A DNA stretch of 8,662 nucleotides, taken from assembly GCA_030611945.1 (NCBI GenBank), contig JAUWOV010000074.1, positions 1 to 8,662 of the forward strand, given 5' to 3'. Source of the stretch: a bacterium. Lineage in GTDB: Bacteria; JAHJDO01. This document shows, one piece after another, positions 6,581 to 8,662 of the stretch. The notes under the pieces were generated by a model. That model was not told the DNA's origin, did no database searches, and was given only the letters and a program-made list of their open reading frames with translations. Position 1 is the first letter of the stretch, and the number at the start of each line of letters is the position of its first letter. The position numbers were made by a program, and so were the translations under genes.

Positions 6581-7283
6581 GCTTCTCCTTCCATTTAATT
6601 TCTGCATCCGATAATCTTACATAATTTGGTTTCAAGTCAAAATGGCTCACTTCTTTGCCTTCTTCTAACATCTTCTCACCTAAGAATGCAATACTTGAAG
6701 CATGTGGGATACCAAGATGAGAAGGGCACACAACAGCCAAATCACCCAATTCTTTTTTTAATGTATTGCAATATAGAGTTGTTGCGTTACCAATAAAGAC
6801 TGTCCTCTTTTTTATTTTCTTAACCAATTCCTCAATCGGAAGAACCATATCATCAGTCAATTTTTCCATATTTACCCTTTGCCCTTTGCCCTTTGCGCTC
6901 TCGTAAATCCCTGTATATACCTGCTTTCTTCTTGCATCTGTGATTACACATACTTGTCCAGTGTATAAATTCGTCAAGTCATATGCGATTCCATCTAGTG
7001 TAGAAACACCGGCTGTTTGAATGCCAAGCGCAATTGCCATTCCTTTTGCTGCGCTGATACCTATTCTAACTCCGGTAAAAGACCCTGGTCCTATTGAAAC
7101 AGCAATAGCTCCTATGTCTTTTGGAGTCAGCTCAACATTTGCAAGAACATGTTTTATCATCGGCATAAGACGCTGTGAATGTGTTTTTGTTATATTAGTC
7201 GTATATTCTGCAATAAGCTGGGAATTCTCCAGTATACATACACTGCAAACACTGGTAGCGGTTTCAATCCCAAGTATTCTCAT
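6564..7283 (-). CDS. tsaB: TsaB, t6A tRNA modification protein
   Basis: TsaB is a non-catalytic ASKHA-fold partner of TsaD. With TsaE it supports transfer of threonylcarbamoyl to A37 of ANN-decoding tRNAs. The 239-residue protein opens MRILGIETATSVCSV, has the diagnostic SIGPGSFTGVRIGISAAKG (63-81), and DARRKQVYTGIY (116-127). The ATG at 7281-7283 has AAAGG seven nt upstream and overlaps tsaE by 20 bp. Residues about 129-136 (SAKGKGQR) are encoded by three exact CCCTTTG heptamers, a repeat expansion that keeps the frame. The segment lies in the variable region between the N- and C-terminal halves, so the protein probably tolerates it. The gene overlaps malic enzyme by 17 bp downstream. tsaD and tsaC are not in the window, and no rimI follows. 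Confidence 0.95.
   Translation of the reverse strand: MRILGIETATSVCSVCILENSQLIAEYTTNITKTHSQRLMPMIKHVLANVELTPKDIGAIAVSIGPGSFTGVRIGISAAKGMAIALGIQTAGVSTLDGIAYDLTNLYTGQVCVITDARRKQVYTGIYESAKGKGQRVNMEKLTDDMVLPIEELVKKIKKRTVFIGNATTLYCNTLKKELGDLAVVCPSHLGIPHASSIAFLGEKMLEEGKEVSHFDLKPNYVRLSDAEIKWKEKRGKIK
6585..6590 (-). promoter_or_regulatory. Ribosome binding site AAGGAG deciding the malic enzyme GTG start
   Basis: On the minus strand TGGAAGGAGAAGC is followed directly by GTG (6578-6580). The AAGGAG core is 4 nt from the GTG. It lies inside the tsaB coding region, so translation of the malic enzyme probably couples to ribosomes finishing tsaB. Confidence 0.75.
6875..6895. repeat. CCCTTTG heptamer, three exact copies, inside tsaB
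   Basis: CCCTTTG repeats exactly at 6875-6881, 6882-6888 and 6889-6895. Three 7-mers make 21 nt, or seven codons, so the tsaB frame is kept. On the coding strand the unit reads CAAAGGG and encodes the basic, glycine-containing stretch AKGKGQR. Confidence 0.9.
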
Positions 7284-7713
7284 AAGATGCGCCTTTTGCT
7301 TGTAAAGTTATTCTTCTCTTATCCTTTCCAGTTACTTCTATGTTTACCATTAGATATTCTTCAGGCAGCATCTCCACTGCTTTATCTGCCCATTCTATTA
7401 TACATACTCCATGTCCATAGATATATTCATCCCAGCCTAAATTGTAAAGCTCGCTTGAATCTTTCAACCTGTACAAGTCAATGTGATAAACGGGAATTCT
7501 CCCGTCATACTGATTGATTATTGTGTAAGTCGGACTTGTTATATAATCTTCCTTTACTCCAAGTCCCGCGCATAAGCCATTAGCAATAACAGTCTTGCCT
7601 GCTCCTAAGCTCCCAAGCAATGCAGCGACATCACCTTGTTTTAAAAGTTTTCCTATTTTCATGCCAAGACGCACTGTCCCTTCTGGACTGTTTGTGGTAA
7701 ATACTTTTTTCAT
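7264..7713 (-). CDS. tsaE: TsaE, ATPase of t6A tRNA modification
   Basis: TsaE is a small P-loop ATPase that binds the TsaB-TsaD pair and drives its catalytic cycle in t6A37 synthesis. The protein has 149 residues, as expected. Walker A is GSLGAGKT (34-41). The switch-like segment SPTYTIINQYDG (60-71), HIDLYRL (77-83) and the Walker B-like IIEWADK (105-111) follow in the usual order. The ATG at 7711-7713 gives the standard N-terminus MKKVFTTNSPEGT; its ribosome site is weak (AGAG about 16 nt upstream). It is the first gene of the minus-strand run, and its last 20 bp overlap tsaB. I found no convincing promoter upstream on the minus strand. The TAATAT at 7719-7724 is unsupported by a -35 box. 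Confidence 0.95.
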   Translation of the reverse strand: MKKVFTTNSPEGTVRLGMKIGKLLKQGDVAALLGSLGAGKTVIANGLCAGLGVKEDYITSPTYTIINQYDGRIPVYHIDLYRLKDSSELYNLGWDEYIYGHGVCIIEWADKAVEMLPEEYLMVNIEVTGKDKRRITLQAKGASYENTWD

Positions 7714-7815
7714 GCTTTAAATATTACTCTAATTGGGGTAAAAAGGGAAGAAAGAATTTGTTGCGGCGAAAAAAATTCTGTGATACAGTAAGATATAAAT
7801 AAGGGGGTGTACACT
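7714..7815. other. Divergent intergenic region between tsaE and the DUF5678-like gene
   Basis: This AT-rich spacer of about 100 bp must hold promoters for both directions unless transcripts enter from outside. On the plus strand TTGCGG (7761-7766) with GATACA or TACAGT (7782-7789), and TATAAA at 7794-7799, are weak candidates, none with both boxes near consensus. A short palindrome CTGT-GAT-ACAG lies at 7778-7788. The purine-rich AAGGGGGTG at 7801-7809 is the likely ribosome site for the ATG at 7816. Confidence 0.5.
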
Positions 7816-8049
7816 ATGGAGAAAAGACCGAAGATTCCGCCCGAGAGATTTTGGGAAGACGAGAAATGGGCACATCGAAATTATCAGAAATTGGTAAAAG
7901 GATATGCTAATATGTGGGTGGCAGTTTTTGACAAGAAGGTTGTATGCGCAAATGAAAATTTAGGTTTGGTTGAAGAAATAATCACTAGAAAGTTTGGCAA
8001 AAAAGATGTTCCGCTAATCCATGTTGAGGACGGCGCCCATGTCTATTAG
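7816..8049 (+). CDS. Small DUF5678-like protein of unknown function
   Basis: I chose the ATG at 7816 over a GTG at 7807 because AAGGGGGTG (7801-7809) would be its ribosome site with about 8 nt spacing; the GTG is part of that site. The product has 77 residues. The first half is charged (MEKRPKIPPERFWEDEKWAH). It is followed by YANMWVAVFDKKVVCANENL and a helix-like EEIITRKFG, then the strand VPLIHVEDG. The pattern 'Y..-W-V-A-V-x-D/G-K-V-V' with a closing 'PLI.V' is what I remember of DUF5678; I cannot verify this by search. There is no signal peptide or membrane segment. It overlaps the aspartic protease gene by 11 bp, so the two are probably made together. Function is unknown. Confidence 0.8.
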   Translation: MEKRPKIPPERFWEDEKWAHRNYQKLVKGYANMWVAVFDKKVVCANENLGLVEEIITRKFGKKDVPLIHVEDGAHVY

Positions 8050-8485
8050 AATTAATCTTCAATATGCCAAGGCATTAAATCTGGAATTAATTGAGAAGGG
8101 TATTGAGGTTTGGATAAGGCGACTAACTGCACAGGTACGCTTTAAAACAAAAGATGGCTGGACACGGTCATATGAGGCAATTATTGATACGGGAGCTCCG
8201 GTGTCAGTTATCCCTCCATCCATATCGGAAGAAGTCGATAAGAATATACTTGCTGATTACGCCATTTCAGGTATCGTTCCTCATCAGGAAGCAGTATTGC
8301 CTGTAAAAGTAGCCGATGTGTGGTGTGCATTTTTGGATGAAGAAAGAATAAGTAAGTCGTTGAAAATTAAAGCATATTTGAGTACAGACCATAGAGTCCC
8401 TTTGGTCTTAGGTTTTGAGAATCTATTGTCGAAAGCAATTCTTTATAGTGATTGCAAAGGCAATAAAAGTTTTATCGAGATATAG
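8039..8485 (+). CDS. Small retropepsin-like aspartic protease family protein
   Basis: The ATG at 8039 is preceded by GAGG (8026-8029) with nine nt spacing, while an earlier in-frame ATG at 8021 has no ribosome site, so I use 8039. The product has 148 residues, the size of a single-domain retroviral-type protease that would act as a homodimer. The active-site motif is YEAIIDTGAPVSVIP (45-59), with D50 in D-T-G-A. Near the end, VPLVLGFENLLSKAIL resembles the hydrophobic-hydrophobic-Gly segment followed by a helix in retropepsins. There is no signal peptide or transmembrane segment, so it is probably cytoplasmic. It overlaps the upstream DUF5678-like gene by 11 bp. The substrate is unknown, and the neighbouring protein is an obvious candidate partner or regulator. 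No terminator is evident downstream. Confidence 0.82.
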   Translation: MSIRINLQYAKALNLELIEKGIEVWIRRLTAQVRFKTKDGWTRSYEAIIDTGAPVSVIPPSISEEVDKNILADYAISGIVPHQEAVLPVKVADVWCAFLDEERISKSLKIKAYLSTDHRVPLVLGFENLLSKAILYSDCKGNKSFIEI

Positions 8486-8532
8486 AACTCTTAACATTTC
8501 TGCATTGTAATTTTCACAAAGCAAAGAAACAC

Positions 8533-8562
8533 TTGACAATGTTTTAAAAATGTTTTTATAAT
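8533..8562 (+). promoter_or_regulatory. Near-consensus sigma-70 promoter of the LacI-family gene
   Basis: A perfect TTGACA (-35, 8533-8538) and a perfect TATAAT (-10, 8557-8562) are separated by 18 bp. Transcription should start six to seven bases after the -10 box, at about 8568-8570, which coincides with the ATG at 8569. This implies a leaderless mRNA or one with only a base or so of leader. Confidence 0.85.
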
Positions 8563-8580
8563 GTATTCATGATGAATACA
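8562..8580. promoter_or_regulatory. Odd-centred palindrome, putative autoregulatory operator
   Basis: TGTATTCAT-G-ATGAATACA is a perfect inverted repeat with 9-bp arms around a single G at 8571. It covers the last base of the -10 box, the predicted transcription start and the start codons of the LacI-family gene. LacI-type repressors bind such palindromes, and the position would block RNA polymerase, so self-repression is the simplest reading. This is inference; the binding residues of the regulator are only partly visible. Confidence 0.65.
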
Positions 8581-8662
8581 AAGAAGGAAAATACAACCAT
8601 AAAAGAAGTAGCGGAAGAAGCAAAAACGAGCATATCAACTGTATCTCGTGTTTTTAATAATC
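8569..8662 (+). CDS. LacI-family transcriptional regulator, N-terminal part (cut by window edge)
   Basis: The 31 codons before the window edge begin MMNTKKENTT and continue IKEVAEEAKTSISTVSRVF, then NN. This is the helix-turn-helix of the LacI/GalR family: the first helix IKEVAEEA, the turn, and the recognition helix STVSRVFNN. Two ATGs are adjacent (8569 and 8572). Neither has a ribosome site, and the upstream bases are the -10 box, so initiation is probably on a leaderless transcript. The sugar-binding domain and effector lie outside the window. It is in the same direction as the protease cassette, 83 bp after it, but has its own strong promoter. Confidence 0.88.
   Translation, partial: MMNTKKENTTIKEVAEEAKTSISTVSRVFNN

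Noticed and set aside
7179-7517. Long plus-strand open frame over tsaB/tsaE
   Set aside because: It is antisense to two clearly conserved genes and shows no protein-like motif; the same holds for the other plus-strand frames between 325 and 7305.
7719-7724. TAATAT on the minus strand close to the tsaE ATG as a leaderless promoter
   Set aside because: No recognisable -35 box at 15-19 bp upstream; AT-rich spacer makes such hexamers common.
7807-7815. GTG at 7807 as the start of the DUF5678-like gene
   Set aside because: The GTG is within the AAGGGGGTG ribosome site, and the ATG at 7816 has correct spacing from it.
8385-8398. CAGACCATAGAG in the protease gene resembling the heptamer unit at 5310
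   Set aside because: A single partial match inside a coding sequence, encoding DHR in a continuous protein; likely chance.
8538-8563. AATG repeated at exactly 11-bp spacing (8538, 8549, 8560) across the LacI promoter
   Set aside because: The units beyond AATG differ and the stretch is AT-rich, so helical phasing of binding sites is not supported.

Overview
The window looks like a piece of chromosome from a diderm bacterium of fairly low GC, probably an uncultivated lineage. An LpxL/HtrB-type acyltransferase points to an outer membrane, while alr, tsaB, tsaE and malic enzyme are ordinary bacterial housekeeping genes. Sampled lines of the housekeeping genes are roughly 32-38% GC. Heptanucleotide tandem repeats and a GGGGCACAGC-type palindrome are scattered through the region. 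I cannot name the phylum from sequence alone.

From 87 to 7713 all genes lie on the minus strand, so they read from right to left. The order of transcription is tsaE (7713-7264), tsaB (7283-6564), malic enzyme (6580-5402), alr (5299-4175), a Fic-family protein (4142-3072), a GT4 glycosyltransferase (3024-1903), a lysophospholipid-type acyltransferase (1906-1022) and a class IV aminotransferase (1025-87). tsaE, tsaB and malic enzyme overlap by 20 and 17 bp and look translationally coupled. The last three genes are joined by 4-bp ATGA stop/start overlaps and form a second tight block. Alr (D-alanine for peptidoglycan), the glycosyltransferase and the acyltransferase suggest an envelope theme. 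TsaE and TsaB serve t6A tRNA modification. The Fic gene is more GC-rich in sampled lines and is bordered by a strong palindrome on one side and short direct repeats on the other, so it looks like a later arrival.

At the left edge, an open frame on the plus strand (3-140) may be the end of a convergent gene that overlaps the aminotransferase tail.

Right of 7713 the strand switches. A divergent intergenic region leads into a two-gene plus-strand cassette: a small DUF5678-like protein (7816-8049) overlapping by 11 bp with a small retropepsin-like aspartic protease (8039-8485). The window ends with the start of a LacI-family regulator (8569 to the edge). It has a near-consensus sigma-70 promoter placed so that the start codon falls at the predicted transcription start. 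A perfect 19-bp odd-centred palindrome covers the end of the -10 box and the start codon, which suggests a leaderless, self-repressed gene.

The points most worth following up are the DUF5678/retropepsin pair, the leaderless LacI promoter-operator, and the heptamer repeats, one of which sits in frame inside tsaB.
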